64,000 bases of DNA from a virus, in IMG/VR virus record IMGVR_UViG_3300044946_000220, positions 1 through 64,000 of that record, one strand, 5' to 3'. Position 1 is the stretch's first letter. The number at the start of each line of letters is the position of its first letter. The notes below the pieces were generated by a model, which was given only the letters and a program-made list of their open reading frames with translations, ran no database searches and was not told where the DNA came from. Of the stretch, positions 8,046-15,995 are shown in pieces. The position numbers and the translations under genes are program-made.

Positions 8046-8401
8046 CACACTCCCTTCAGGTACCTCTCGTTTCGTTGGGCTTCCTTCACTCGCCCGATGC
8101 CTGCAGAAACGGCGCGCAAAGACACGCCGGCCACGATCGCAATCTCTCCGTGGCTTGCACCTTCGCGAGCCAGGCGAAACCACTCCAAGTGCCTGTCGGA
8201 CGGCCTTTCAATACCCTTCGGCCCGCGGGTCACGTCAATCTCACGCACGCCGTGGCGCCACCAGCGCTTCTCCGACGACTCTCCGGTGTCCACCACCAGA
8301 ATGTCGCCACCCTTCTCTATGCGCACCACCCGGCCGATGACGCGCGTCTTTTTGTCAACTACACGCTCCCCAGGCTCCGGAATCCTTGTCGCGGCAGGCA
8401 T
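8045..8401 (-). CDS. HTH protein with beta-rich N-terminus
   Basis: 118 residues, ATG 8401 with TTAGGAGG upstream. The first 60 residues look like a small SH3-like barrel (RVVDKKTRVIGRVVRIEKGG). The C-terminal part, FRLAREGASHGEIAIVAGVS then LRAVSAGIGRV, is a helix-turn-helix. Followed directly by another HTH gene, so the pair may act together on transcription. Confidence 0.75.
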   Translation of the reverse strand: MPAATRIPEPGERVVDKKTRVIGRVVRIEKGGDILVVDTGESSEKRWWRHGVREIDVTRGPKGIERPSDRHLEWFRLAREGASHGEIAIVAGVSLRAVSAGIGRVKEAQRNERYLKGV

Positions 8402-8481
8402 CTTGTCCTCCTAAGCCGCGCACTAAAACACATGCCCGATGAGAACGCAAGTAAAGACTGTTCAGCGAGGCGAAAAGTTCC

Positions 8482-8712
8482 TCACCGCGGGCGGTTCTTC
8501 TCAACGAACTCCAGCAGTTCGTACAGCGCAGCCACGAGTGTGCCGTCCTCAATATAGAACGTTGGCACACCACCACGCATAGCTGCTGCGTTGTCAATGA
8601 GCTGCCCAAGTCGCTGTTCTGGAATTCTGCGCCACACCTGTAGCAATACGTCAACTACGTGCTGCTTCTCCTCGTTGGTGCTTGCCCGAACGATCCCACT
8701 GGCCCTGCGCAT
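8482..8712 (-). CDS. Small phage protein, unknown
   Basis: 76 residues from ATG 8712 with GGAGGAG upstream (a GTG two codons earlier overlaps the upstream stop). It contains RRIPEQRLGQLIDNA and TFYIEDGTLVAALYELL, a pattern I recall from small phage proteins of unknown role (LGQLL/N, FYxED). Predicted helix-strand-helix fold. Confidence 0.7.
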   Translation of the reverse strand: MRRASGIVRASTNEEKQHVVDVLLQVWRRIPEQRLGQLIDNAAAMRGGVPTFYIEDGTLVAALYELLEFVEKNRPR

Positions 8713-8714
8713 GA

Positions 8715-8924
8715 TCACTCCTCCCAGATACTTACGCTAGGCGGCTGAATCCCGTCACCGGGCGTCAGATCAGACCATCCGTGATCGTACTCAGACTCGA
8801 CCAGCGCCCTCGTTCCGTCCAAGAAATCGATGACCGTTTCGCCGTCCCCGTCCTCAAATTGGACCACCGACTTGCCTTGGACCCACACGCACCACTCAGC
8901 CCATCCAATCGATTTCCAGGCCAC
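8715..8924 (-). CDS. Small protein, unknown
   Basis: 69 residues from a GTG at 8924 with GAAGGAGG upstream. Acidic, beta-rich (SVVQFEDGDGETVIDFLDG). The C-terminal WEE codons form the ribosome site of the next gene. No family recognised. Confidence 0.65.
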   Translation of the reverse strand: MAWKSIGWAEWCVWVQGKSVVQFEDGDGETVIDFLDGTRALVESEYDHGWSDLTPGDGIQPPSVSIWEE

Positions 8925-8967
8925 TTTCGCCTCCTTCTAGCCTTCGCTAAGCCCTCCCTGTCGGAAG

Positions 8968-9390
8968 CTAGGGCCTCAATCTGGCCGCCTCTACCATGGT
9001 CTTGCATGCCCTGCACTGCCTCCCGCCGCTGCTTGGTATGATGTATGTGTTTTCAGCCGTAAATTCGTGGCCGCGCTTGCAGTGCGTCTGACGGCTAGAG
9101 AATTCTAGTGGCCTGCGGCCTTTCGCCCAGCTGTCCTCTAGGTTGTCTTTGTGCGTGCCCTCAAAGATGTGTCGCCAGTCCACGCATGGCGGGTTGTCGC
9201 ATTTGTGCAGGCCAAGAGGGAACGGCCAGCGACCGTGCTTCAGGAAGAATGCCACTCTATGCGCACCGCGGTGGTGGCCGTCAATCCAGAATAGGCCATA
9301 ACCACAATTATTTGTTGGTCCGGTCCAGATGAGGCACCCCGTTTTGTTGTCACGCCTCACCCGCGAAAAGAACCGCTCCTCTACCGTCAT
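8968..9390 (-). CDS. HNH homing-type endonuclease
   Basis: 140 residues from ATG 9390. Pattern of a phage HNH_3 nuclease: [49 protein letters not shown], then a C-terminal zinc group [13 protein letters not shown] and CRAC. The His of LHKC, the Asn of the CDNPPC loop and the later His-containing helix are the HNH residues. Such genes move by cutting phages that lack them. No host gene is obviously interrupted here. Confidence 0.9.
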   Translation of the reverse strand: MTVEERFFSRVRRDNKTGCLIWTGPTNNCGYGLFWIDGHHRGAHRVAFFLKHGRWPFPLGLHKCDNPPCVDWRHIFEGTHKDNLEDSWAKGRRPLEFSSRQTHCKRGHEFTAENTYIIPSSGGRQCRACKTMVEAARLRP

Positions 9391-9395
9391 TCTGT

Positions 9396-9581
9396 TCACT
9401 CCGCCTTCCCTTTCTTGACGAACTCTTCGCACGCTGACGGCTCTACGCCGTGCACGTCGTCGCGGAATCGGCACCGCGCGCAGAATCGCATGGCGAACAC
9501 TGGGTCCTGTAGCCTTTTGCGTACCGCCAGGTCCAAGTCTTCGCAGAACTCGGCCTCGTCCTTCGCTGTCCACGGTCTCAT
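9396..9581 (-). CDS. Small Cys-containing protein
   Basis: 61 residues from ATG 9581, which overlaps the upstream stop (ATGA), with GGGGAG upstream. Acidic helical N-terminus, then [15 protein letters not shown] and SACEEF: a possible four-Cys metal site. Unknown. Confidence 0.65.
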   Translation of the reverse strand: MRPWTAKDEAEFCEDLDLAVRKRLQDPVFAMRFCARCRFRDDVHGVEPSACEEFVKKGKAE

Positions 9582-9883
9582 CCGCACTCCCCATCAAACC
9601 CGCCGTCCTTGGCGCCAGCGGGGCGGACTTCGCGCGCGGCGACGGTCTTGCGGAGCGCGTCCAGTTCGTCCAGCAGCTCGGGCAGGGCGTTGATTGCCGA
9701 CATAATAAGCAGTGAGTCCGAGTGAGCCCGAGTCACGTCACCATGTCCGCAGAACGCAATACCGCCGCCGTTCTCGTCGCGCACTTCGCGCAACCAGTGT
9801 GCGTCACCGGATTTCGTCCGGGACCACGGCCCCGGCGTCGCTTCCGCCAACAACCTGCGCAGTTCCTTGGTGTCGACGGTCAT
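9578..9883 (-). CDS. Ea22/Ead-like phage protein
   Basis: 101 residues. It begins [20 protein letters not shown], the hallmark of the Ead/Ea22-like family found in accessory regions of many phages, and ends with the family's helix ([23 protein letters not shown]). Role in the family is unknown. ATGA overlaps on both sides. Confidence 0.85.
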   Translation of the reverse strand: MTVDTKELRRLLAEATPGPWSRTKSGDAHWLREVRDENGGGIAFCGHGDVTRAHSDSLLIMSAINALPELLDELDALRKTVAAREVRPAGAKDGGFDGECG

Positions 9884-10995
9884 GGTCTACTCCCAATCTG
9901 AAGACACAGATTACAAGCACAATCGCACCATGACGGCTGGTCGTTCGCGCGGCACGCGTTCATCGTCCGACCGCAATGGGTCGACGGCCGTAGAGGTTCG
10001 GCTACCGCGACCTTCTCTCGCAGCTGCGCAATGACCGCCTCGGCGTTGCTCAGCTGGATTCGCAACGACTTGGCTGTAGCGTTCGCGGCGTCCTGGGCAC
10101 CCAAGGCGCCGTCGCGCTGGCGGGTTAGGTCGGCAATGGTGGCGTCCTTGCCCTTGGCGCCGTCGACCGCGCGTTGGAGGCGTAGGCGCATCTCGTTGCA
10201 CTCGGTGTACGCCGAGTCTCGCTCGCGCATGGCCTCCATCGCCACGCGGGCCGGCTCCAGCATTGCGGCGTTGTACTCGGCCGCCTTGTCCTCTGCGCGG
10301 GTTGCCACCTCGCGGGCGTCTCGCAGCTGGTCCTCCGCCGTCTCTGCCCTCCTGCGAAGGTCTATCTTGTCGTTCTCCAGCGTGGCCAGCTCCAGGCGCA
10401 TCCGATCGTTCGCCGCCTGCATGAGAGTGACGGTGTTCGCGTTGCCTGCCTTCCACTGTCCTAGCAGCTTCTCCGCCGCCTCCGCACGGCGCAGGGCTGC
10501 GTCTAGCCCGTCTACGGCGCGCCCGTACTCGTTCAGCGCGTGCACAATGACGCCCGCCGTCGTCTCGTCGTCGACCATGCCCACGCACTCGCCGTCTCGG
10601 TAGAGCGTCCTGCCCAACTTGCGGCCGACTCGCCATCGGGGCTCCTCCGCGCGCTCTGTCGCGGCGGGAGCGGCATGCGGCCATGTGCAAGGGCAGCACT
10701 CGAAGGCATTGCCCCAGTCGCAGAAGTCGGCGCGCTGGTGCACGTGTCCGCACGCGCAGCACCCCACCGACCCACTCGGCCCGTGCCCTGGCCGGCCTAC
10801 AGGCGCATCAACGGTAAAACCCGGTGGCACCGGAATCACCACCTGCGCGTTGGCCACACACGCCGCGAGCTTGGCGTCGATGATGGCCTCGTTGGCTTGA
10901 TTGAACGCGACCATGGCAACATCGCTGCCGCGCGTGTTCCAGAGCGCAGCCAGTGCCGCGCACATCTTCGCCTTCGCATCGTCTATGGCGGTCAT
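9880..10995 (-). CDS. Long coiled-coil protein with Cys-rich segments
   Basis: 371 residues from ATG 10995 (GGAGACGATG upstream). Residues about 70-110 carry many Cys and His (CCACGHVHQRADFCD, CCPCTWPH). Residues about 165-335 are an Ala/Glu/Arg-rich coiled coil (RAETAEDQLRDAREVATRAE). The C-terminus again has a Cys cluster (CDCACNLC). It may be an extended member of the same accessory group as the Ea22-like protein after it. Function unknown. Confidence 0.75.
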   Translation of the reverse strand: MTAIDDAKAKMCAALAALWNTRGSDVAMVAFNQANEAIIDAKLAACVANAQVVIPVPPGFTVDAPVGRPGHGPSGSVGCCACGHVHQRADFCDWGNAFECCPCTWPHAAPAATERAEEPRWRVGRKLGRTLYRDGECVGMVDDETTAGVIVHALNEYGRAVDGLDAALRRAEAAEKLLGQWKAGNANTVTLMQAANDRMRLELATLENDKIDLRRRAETAEDQLRDAREVATRAEDKAAEYNAAMLEPARVAMEAMRERDSAYTECNEMRLRLQRAVDGAKGKDATIADLTRQRDGALGAQDAANATAKSLRIQLSNAEAVIAQLREKVAVAEPLRPSTHCGRTMNACRANDQPSWCDCACNLCLQIGSRP

Positions 10996-11064
10996 GTCAT
11001 CGTCTCCAGGTTGCTCGCGCGCAGGGTCGGACGCCCGCGTTGACGTCCGACCGAGCACCACCCT

Positions 11065-11292
11065 CTACTTCGCCCTCGGTCGCACCACGTAGAACCCGGT
11101 CGCCTCGTCGTGAACGGCCTCGTTCGGCATGGCCTCGTTGCCCGGGTCTCCGGTGATTGCGGTGGGGCATCCGAGGCTCCGCCACACGGCCGAGGCGCCC
11201 TTGCTGTACGCCTCCTGTGTCTCACGATCGATCGCCGCTCGCAGCTGGTCGCTGATCGGCGGCAGGTTCTTCACCATCTCGTCTTCGGTCAT
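11065..11292 (-). CDS. Small accessory protein
   Basis: 75 residues from ATG 11292 with AAAGGAGA upstream and a GCGCGC motif at 11329. N-terminal helix MTEDEMVKNLPPISDQLRAA, C-terminal short strands with VRPRAK. No family recognised. Confidence 0.65.
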   Translation of the reverse strand: MTEDEMVKNLPPISDQLRAAIDRETQEAYSKGASAVWRSLGCPTAITGDPGNEAMPNEAVHDEATGFYVVRPRAK

Positions 11293-11339
11293 ATTCTTCG
11301 TCTCCTTTCCAGCGTCGTTGCCGTCCTCGCGCGCACGAG

Positions 11340-11861
11340 TCAGTGCGGCTTCTGATTGTTGAACGCGTCCCAGTCGGCATATCCGACCACACGCGGGTCC
11401 TCGTCGGGGTCTCCCGCACAACTACGTGCCCGCGCATCACCTTGCAGGTCCACATGCGGTGTACGGTGTGCGTTCCTGTCCTGACCGAGCCACGCGGGTG
11501 CATCCGCCCTGCGAGCCTCGGCCATGAAGGCGTTGGCGTCGTAGGGAGCGATGCTGTACCGCGTGCAGAGGGCCTCGGCACCCTGCTCCAAGGCACCCGT
11601 GTTCGCCCACATGATGGCGCCGTCGTCTGGGTCGATGATGGCGGGGACCACGGATGCGTCGCCGTCCATCATCTTGAAGTCGCTCTCCGGGTCCGCCTTC
11701 TCGCACGTGCGGATGTAGTCCTCCGCACGCCGGTAGTCGGCGAAGTAGGCCACGAAGTGAACTTCGTCACCCTCGCCCCCGGTGAAGACGGCCCACCCCG
11801 TGTGCTGTAGCTCGGTCTCTATCACCGTACCGTTCGGGGATTCCCCGTCCTTCTCGTGCAT
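11340..11861 (-). CDS. Accessory protein, unknown
   Basis: 173 residues from ATG 11861 with AAAGGAGAGG upstream. Acidic. The first half looks alpha/beta (HTGWAVFTGGEGDEVHFVAY, ADYRRAEDYIRT). The second half is Asp/Ala-rich and probably flexible. No motif that indicates a function. Confidence 0.65.
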   Translation of the reverse strand: MHEKDGESPNGTVIETELQHTGWAVFTGGEGDEVHFVAYFADYRRAEDYIRTCEKADPESDFKMMDGDASVVPAIIDPDDGAIMWANTGALEQGAEALCTRYSIAPYDANAFMAEARRADAPAWLGQDRNAHRTPHVDLQGDARARSCAGDPDEDPRVVGYADWDAFNNQKPH

Positions 11862-11906
11862 GACCTCTCCTTTCTTCCGTTTCTCGTGTGCTCGCGCGCA
11901 GGGCGC

Positions 11907-12320
11907 TCACGTAATCGCTCCGGTACAGAATGGGCAAGTCGGGTCGTACGACACATGGCCGCCGTGCTTCGCGCGCAGCTCCCTGACTTCCTCAAACGTG
12001 CTCTCGCATAGGTAATCCGGCTCCTGAGGCACCTTCTTCATCTCGGCCGTGCACCGAGTTGCCTCGTTTTGCAAGCCTGCGCCGCCGAGCTTACGGATCT
12101 CTTCTGCAAGCAAGAGATCCTGTTTCGATAACCCGATGTTCCACGTGTCGACCATGGCTGCCGCCTCGTTCATGGCGTCAGTCCGCACGCTCGCCAGGAG
12201 CGCCGAGAGTGCGTCCACATCGGCCGGGAGCGGCATGTCAGCGCTCGGGTCGCAGTCCACGTGACAGCCGTGGTGATTGTGCATGATGAGCCACGACGTG
12301 GCGCGTTCTCTCGTATCCAC
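11907..12320 (-). CDS. Accessory protein, unknown
   Basis: 137 residues from GTG 12320 with GGAGGAG eight bases upstream. It has a His-rich start (MHNHHGCHVDC), a long helical middle with EAAAMVDTW, and ends with CPFCTG, a Cys pair near the C-terminus. A later start at the ATG of MHNHH is possible. Confidence 0.6.
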   Translation of the reverse strand: MDTRERATSWLIMHNHHGCHVDCDPSADMPLPADVDALSALLASVRTDAMNEAAAMVDTWNIGLSKQDLLLAEEIRKLGGAGLQNEATRCTAEMKKVPQEPDYLCESTFEEVRELRAKHGGHVSYDPTCPFCTGAIT

Positions 12321-12359
12321 CTGGGTCTCCTCCGTCCTGTCCGTTCTCGCGCGCACAAC

Positions 12360-12557
12360 TCAGACCGTTTTCTCATCCTCCGAGCGCACCGGCTCGCACG
12401 GTTCCGCGCGACCACCGCGCGTGAAGTACATGCAGGCTTTTACGGGTGCCGGGACGACGCCGCACACCTCGCAGTACGGCCCCGCGCAACCCTGCTCGTG
12501 GTCGCACGCCCAGTCCTCGGCGCCACACACCATGCAGTAGATAGGCTCCTCACTCAT
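12360..12557 (-). CDS. Small zinc-binding protein
   Basis: 65 residues. Cys/His groups CMVCGAEDWACDHEQGC and CEVCG point to one or two zinc sites. The ATG lies inside the end of the upstream gene (8-bp overlap). Unknown role. Confidence 0.65.
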   Translation of the reverse strand: MSEEPIYCMVCGAEDWACDHEQGCAGPYCEVCGVVPAPVKACMYFTRGGRAEPCEPVRSEDEKTV

Positions 12558-12738
12558 GCTCGTTTGGGGCAACTGTTACCGTTTTCACGCGACGCGTGAG
12601 GAGTGATACCTCAGATGTACCGTCCTCGTAAAATACCTGCACTACCGGCATGTTCTCGTCCTCGTCGTGATCCCACACCGTGACCTCCAGGTGCGGCGGC
12701 TGCTTCTGTAGCGCCCTGATCAGCATATAGACCGTCAT
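12550..12738 (-). CDS. Small protein, unknown
   Basis: 62 residues, ATGA overlap with the upstream gene. It resembles a short phage protein type with TVYMLIRALQKQPPHLEV and WDHDED followed by two strands (VVQVFYEDG). Those features recall small acidic beta-proteins of unknown function in phage accessory arrays. Confidence 0.7.
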   Translation of the reverse strand: MTVYMLIRALQKQPPHLEVTVWDHDEDENMPVVQVFYEDGTSEVSLLTRRVKTVTVAPNEHE

Positions 12739-12989
12739 CGGTCATCCACGTCCATGTCCCCAACGAACACCTTGTCGGGAGACTCGCATTCGATGTCTAG
12801 ACGCAGTCGACCCATGTCCATCATGGCCGACGAGGTGAAGTCCGACATGCCTGTGTCCTTCACCCACCCGAAGAATGCGTCACGCATCTCTTCGCTGTCG
12901 AAACATACGACCACGTCGCAGTGCTTCCGTACTCTGCGGCGAGTCTGCTCTGTTATCCGCTTATCTACGCTCTTCGACCGCTTCGCCAT
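12735..12989 (-). CDS. Small protein, unknown
   Basis: 84 residues from ATG 12989 with AAAGGAGAG and a GCGCGC motif upstream. Basic start (MAKRSKSVDKRITEQTRRRV), then VVVCFDSEEMRDAFFGWVKD, an alpha/beta pattern like a small ferredoxin-type fold, and an acidic tail. Function unknown. Confidence 0.65.
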   Translation of the reverse strand: MAKRSKSVDKRITEQTRRRVRKHCDVVVCFDSEEMRDAFFGWVKDTGMSDFTSSAMMDMGRLRLDIECESPDKVFVGDMDVDDR

Positions 12990-13014
12990 CGTCTCTCCTT
13001 TGCTCGCGCGCAGG

Positions 13015-13374
13015 TCACTGCGCCGTTTCGTTCTCCGGCAGCGTACCGTCGAACAGGCTCCCATCGATCGCCTCACGTTTGATGGCGAACGGATGAACGG
13101 GGGCACGAAGTAGCGCCAGGAGTGCCCTTTCCGGCGTGTGCATGTCGTCCCCGTACATGTCCCAAAAGTAGCCTTGCCGTGGCCCATGGGAGTACCGCAG
13201 GAATGACTTGCCCAGCTTGACCACGCACGTGGGTCTAGTGTCCTGACGAGGGAACGGCGGCATGTAGTTCGGGATGATCTTGGCATGCTTCCGCCACGTA
13301 TCCAGGTTCCCGCTCATGTCGTCGAGCATGACGGCGAGAAGGCGCTCCACGGTGAACAGGCCCGGGTCAATCAC
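13015..13374 (-). CDS. Accessory protein, unknown
   Basis: 119 residues from GTG 13374, which overlaps the upstream stop (GTGA) and has AAGGA eight bases before it. Contains LFTVERLLAVMLDDMSGNLD, an aromatic loop YSHGPRQGYFWDMYGDD and a C-terminal LFDGTLPENETAQ. No family recognised. Confidence 0.65.
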   Translation of the reverse strand: MIDPGLFTVERLLAVMLDDMSGNLDTWRKHAKIIPNYMPPFPRQDTRPTCVVKLGKSFLRYSHGPRQGYFWDMYGDDMHTPERALLALLRAPVHPFAIKREAIDGSLFDGTLPENETAQ

Positions 13375-13619
13375 GGGCGCGATCCTTCGCAGACGTGCCC
13401 AGGTCGCATCACGTGGTCGCACTTCGGGCACGCCGGCACCCCGAGCAGTTGGGCCGCGAGACGGACGGCGTCCGGGTTCTTCGCAGCGACGCGAGCGAGC
13501 TGCATGGCGATCAGCGCGTTCGGATCACCTGACCCGTCCTCGTAAACGCCGTGCCTCCACGATGAGCAACCCGAGCACACGTCGGGTCCTCCGCAGTCAT
13601 GTTGGCTATATTCGCTCAT
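13371..13619 (-). CDS. Small protein with two Cys groups
   Basis: 82 residues from ATG 13619 (GGAAAGGAA upstream). CGGPDVCSGCSS at the N-terminus and CPKCDHVMRPGHVC at the C-terminus frame an Ala-rich helix (LARVAAKNPDAVRLAAQLLG). A single zinc site joining both ends is likely. Unknown role. Confidence 0.7.
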   Translation of the reverse strand: MSEYSQHDCGGPDVCSGCSSWRHGVYEDGSGDPNALIAMQLARVAAKNPDAVRLAAQLLGVPACPKCDHVMRPGHVCEGSRP

Positions 13620-13658
13620 CGACGTTCCTTTCCGTCGCGCTGATAGAGGTCGCGCGCA

Positions 13659-13850
13659 TTACCCCTTCGGCAAAGCGCAGACTTCGTTGAGCGCGGCGAC
13701 CACCGCGCGGTCCCACTCCACCTCGTCGGCGGTGGGGTCGCCGCACCGGAAGTCGGCCAGCGCGACTCCGCGGACGTCGAGAATGCACCCCTCCTTGCTC
13801 AGTGTGTAGGGGCCATGTTCCTTGAGTATGTCCAGCTCGTCAGTCGTCAT
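13659..13850 (-). CDS. Small acidic protein
   Basis: 63 residues from ATG 13850, preceded by AAAGGAA and a doubled GCGCGC motif (13864, 13874). Compact alpha/beta pattern (YTLSKEGCILDVRGVALADF, then DRAVVAALNEVCAL). No family recognised. Confidence 0.65.
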   Translation of the reverse strand: MTTDELDILKEHGPYTLSKEGCILDVRGVALADFRCGDPTADEVEWDRAVVAALNEVCALPKG

Positions 13851-13886
13851 GGTGTTTCCTTTCGCGCGCCGTCGCGCGCACTTTCC

Positions 13887-14267
13887 TCAACCCGAAGCCG
13901 ACACTGTCGCGTCCTCGCGAGCGACCTCTTTCCGTAAGACGGCCATCCCCTCCTCGGTAAACTCAACCCCCTGGTCGCCGTCCGCGTCCTTCTCTCCGAT
14001 CCACCTGGCGAAGCCCTTGGCGATCAAGTCATGCACGTCCGGCTTCACGAACGGGTTGCCTGCGATCTCTTTCCAGTTCCGGTTCACTCGCATAAGCGGG
14101 CGCATGGTCTCGGCAATCTGCTTCCACGTGACAGGCTTCCACGTGTCTTCGTGGTGGACGCACGTCGTTACGATGAAGGCCGCGGCCAACTCGCGCTCAA
14201 CGCGACCGAAGGTTGCCGTGAGCGGCACCCATGAGCGAGCAAACAACTTCACGTCGGACGGCTTCAT
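13887..14267 (-). CDS. Possible winged-helix protein
   Basis: 126 residues from ATG 14267 with GAGGAG upstream. Several helices followed by DLIAKGFARWIGEKDADGDQ and a strand pair (VEFTEEGMAVLRKEV), the helix-plus-wing order of many small winged-helix proteins. DNA binding is an inference. Confidence 0.6.
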   Translation of the reverse strand: MKPSDVKLFARSWVPLTATFGRVERELAAAFIVTTCVHHEDTWKPVTWKQIAETMRPLMRVNRNWKEIAGNPFVKPDVHDLIAKGFARWIGEKDADGDQGVEFTEEGMAVLRKEVAREDATVSASG

Positions 14268-14292
14268 TTCTCCTCGTTTCACGGCGCGCGCA

Positions 14293-14475
14293 TTATCCTG
14301 TGCGCGTTCCGCGCAGTTTCCGCTCCAGTAACGGCAGCCACTGGGACGCTACGGGATGGTCGGCGTGACGAATCGCGCCGACGGCGTCGCTCAGCGCGCC
14401 TTCCAATTCTCGGATGCGAGCCTTCAACTCCTCCGGTGTCGTTTCCCAACCGCCACTCTGTTCATCTTCACTCAT
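14293..14475 (-). CDS. Small coiled-coil protein
   Basis: 60 residues from ATG 14475 (AAAGGAGAG upstream). One amphipathic helix ELKARIRELEGALSDAVGAI, typical of a short coiled coil. Function unknown. Confidence 0.65.
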   Translation of the reverse strand: MSEDEQSGGWETTPEELKARIRELEGALSDAVGAIRHADHPVASQWLPLLERKLRGTRTG

Positions 14476-14511
14476 CGGTCTCTCCTTTTTCGGTGCGCGC
14501 ACTTCCGTGCG

Positions 14512-14832
14512 TCAGTTGCCGCCCATTACGCGGTCGAGTTCCCCACACTCTTCGCGGTTCAAAAGCCGCTGCGTCCACTCGGAAGGGATCACGGTGTCGG
14601 CCGGGATGGGCCCGACGCCCTTCACTTCACCACCCGGGTTGAGGCCCATCATCCTGGCGACCAAGGTGGCTCCGAGGAAGCCTCGTGCCTGCACCAAACA
14701 AGCTCCGAGGAACTGTTGGCCGGTCGGCAGTGACCCATCCGCAAAGGACAGCCACCACCACGCGACGGGCTTCGTCGACTCCTCCGTCAGCACATCGACC
14801 GTCCGCTTCTCGAATTCGTCCTTCGTCAGCAT
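14512..14832 (-). CDS. Phage protein, unknown
   Basis: 106 residues from ATG 14832 (GGAGGG upstream). It has PVAWWWLSFADGSLPTGQQF, then LGACLVQARGFLGATLVAR and NPGGEVKGV, a WLSFxD...GxxFLGxxxV pattern seen in small phage proteins of unknown role. No catalytic motif. Confidence 0.7.
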   Translation of the reverse strand: MLTKDEFEKRTVDVLTEESTKPVAWWWLSFADGSLPTGQQFLGACLVQARGFLGATLVARMMGLNPGGEVKGVGPIPADTVIPSEWTQRLLNREECGELDRVMGGN

Positions 14833-14871
14833 GATCGCCCTCCGTTTTTCCAGGCGCGCATGGCACTGAGT

Positions 14872-15036
14872 CTACTTGACCCACTTGTCATAGACGCGGT
14901 GGTACCCGCACTTCGTACATGTGGCCGAAACGCGCACTGTATCACCGCCCCAAAAGACGTAAGCATACTCCGCCTCTTCCGTCGTCCAGGCGTGGGTGCA
15001 GAACGCCTCTCGGAAATACTGAACTAGCCACTTCAT
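14872..15036 (-). CDS. Small Cys-pair protein
   Basis: 54 residues from ATG 15036 (GGGAGA upstream). Short basic helix (MKWLVQYFREAFCTHAW), two strands, then CTKCGYHRVYDKW. With the earlier Cys and His this could form a zinc site. Unknown. Confidence 0.6.
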   Translation of the reverse strand: MKWLVQYFREAFCTHAWTTEEAEYAYVFWGGDTVRVSATCTKCGYHRVYDKWVK

Positions 15037-15070
15037 CGCCAATCTCCCAGTGCGCGCAGAGCCGTGAGCC

Positions 15071-15208
15071 TCACTCTTCCACATTCAGCGCTACCAGTAC
15101 CGGCACCTCAACTACCACATCGATTGGCCTCACGTTGCACGGACGGTTCACGAGGATGAAGCCGGAGGCCATTGTGACTGCGAAAAACGTGACGATTGCG
15201 CGGGTCAT
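15071..15208 (-). CDS. Very small signal-anchored protein (45 aa)
   Basis: ATG 15208 overlaps the upstream stop as ATGA and is preceded by GAGGAG. The N-terminus MTRAIVTFFAVTMASGFILV is one hydrophobic helix. The rest is a Val-rich strand region ending VALNVEE. Likely membrane-anchored; function unknown. Confidence 0.6.
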   Translation of the reverse strand: MTRAIVTFFAVTMASGFILVNRPCNVRPIDVVVEVPVLVALNVEE

Positions 15209-15375
15209 TGGACTGTCTCCTCTTCATCCTCTGCGTTCACTGCCACTGTCCCCGTACCCAGGCATGCGAAACAGGCCCAGTCAGAACGAAACGACGTTTC
15301 CCCAGTGCGATCGTCAACCGTCTGGCCGTGGCCCGTACCGTCGCACGACTCGCAGGGCTTGCGATCGGGCGTCAC
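15205..15375 (-). CDS. DnaJ-type zinc-finger mini-protein (56 aa)
   Basis: GTG 15375 overlaps the upstream stop (GTGA) with GGAG five bases before it. It has two C-x2-C-x-G-x-G elements, CESCDGTGHG and CFACLGTG, as in the cysteine-rich domain of DnaJ but with only two of the four repeats. It could bind one zinc. The genes at 26016 and 45533 regions do not share its start; the gene at 26016 carries a similar pair. Confidence 0.7.
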   Translation of the reverse strand: MTPDRKPCESCDGTGHGQTVDDRTGETSFRSDWACFACLGTGTVAVNAEDEEETVQ

Positions 15376-15995
15376 GTCAACTCCGTTCGCTCAAACCTCT
15401 CGACTCGGAAACGCCCGAAGGTGGGTCTGAAGTCGCCAACGCCGACCAAACGGCCAGCGTTCGTTACCACATCCGACAACGAGTCCATGTCAATGTATTC
15501 CGGCGTTAGCACCTGTAGCTGAACCGTGGCCGTCCATCCAGACCGCATTGCGGGACGGTGGCGAGTAATGGCATTGCGTTGGATAACAACTCGACGCCTG
15601 TCGATGTAGTCCCAGTCCTTGACCCCAAATGAGGCGTGCTCGGTGAGAGACACGACGCCGGCCTTGAACAAATCCATCGCCGACTTTCGAGGAGATCTGG
15701 GATCCTGTCGGAACTTGGCCGCATGAATGATCGCCTGCCGCAAGTATTCTCCTGGTAAGCACAACTCTCCCGCATCGTCGCGATAAACGTAGGACTCAAC
15801 GTTGTCAGACTTCTTGGCCTTGCTGCCCTTCGCGGACTTCGCCTTCTCCTCTACCGCGTCACACGACCAACGGTGAAAAAGAAATGGGGCTGACCCAACG
15901 ATTGTGGCCTCTACCTGATAGGGTTCCCCCATCTGAATGTCGCACACTGCATCGCCGCTAACTTCGCCGATCGCCTCAATCTTTGTTTTTGTCAC
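15372..15995 (-). CDS. Phage protein, possibly RAMP-like
   Basis: 207 residues from GTG 15995 with GGACGGAGG upstream. Features include VGSAPFLFHRWSCDAVEEKA, ELCLPGEYLRQAIIHAAKF, a strand run (RRVVIQRNAITRHRPAM) and a C-terminal Gly-rich loop AGRLVGVGDFRPTFGRFRV. The order of strand, helix and a late Gly-rich loop recalls RAMP/Cas7-like RNA-binding folds, but that is a guess from pattern only and needs structure prediction. Second in the leftward operon below the divergent promoter. Confidence 0.65.
   Translation of the reverse strand: MTKTKIEAIGEVSGDAVCDIQMGEPYQVEATIVGSAPFLFHRWSCDAVEEKAKSAKGSKAKKSDNVESYVYRDDAGELCLPGEYLRQAIIHAAKFRQDPRSPRKSAMDLFKAGVVSLTEHASFGVKDWDYIDRRRVVIQRNAITRHRPAMRSGWTATVQLQVLTPEYIDMDSLSDVVTNAGRLVGVGDFRPTFGRFRVERFERTELT

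Larger units (their letters stand above)
11017..15057 (-). repeat. GCGCGC start-associated motif, dispersed copies
   Basis: Nearly every intergenic gap of the leftward array holds GCGCGC, usually as TGCGCGC, about 15-40 bp upstream of the start codon and just after the previous stop. Copies start at 11017, 11329, 11894, 12349, 13006, 13652, 13864 and 13874 (double), 14284, 14495, 14854 and 15052. Each is followed on the minus strand by a purine-rich ribosome site such as AAAGGAGA. Overlapping gene pairs in the same array lack it. A similar copy lies at 19482, before the gene at 19518, and GC repeats also sit in the spacer of the leftward promoter at 16395. Confidence 0.75.

Noticed and set aside
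10031-10603. 190-codon plus-strand frame
   Set aside because: Ser/Ala/Arg-rich mirror of the coiled-coil gene at 9880-10995.
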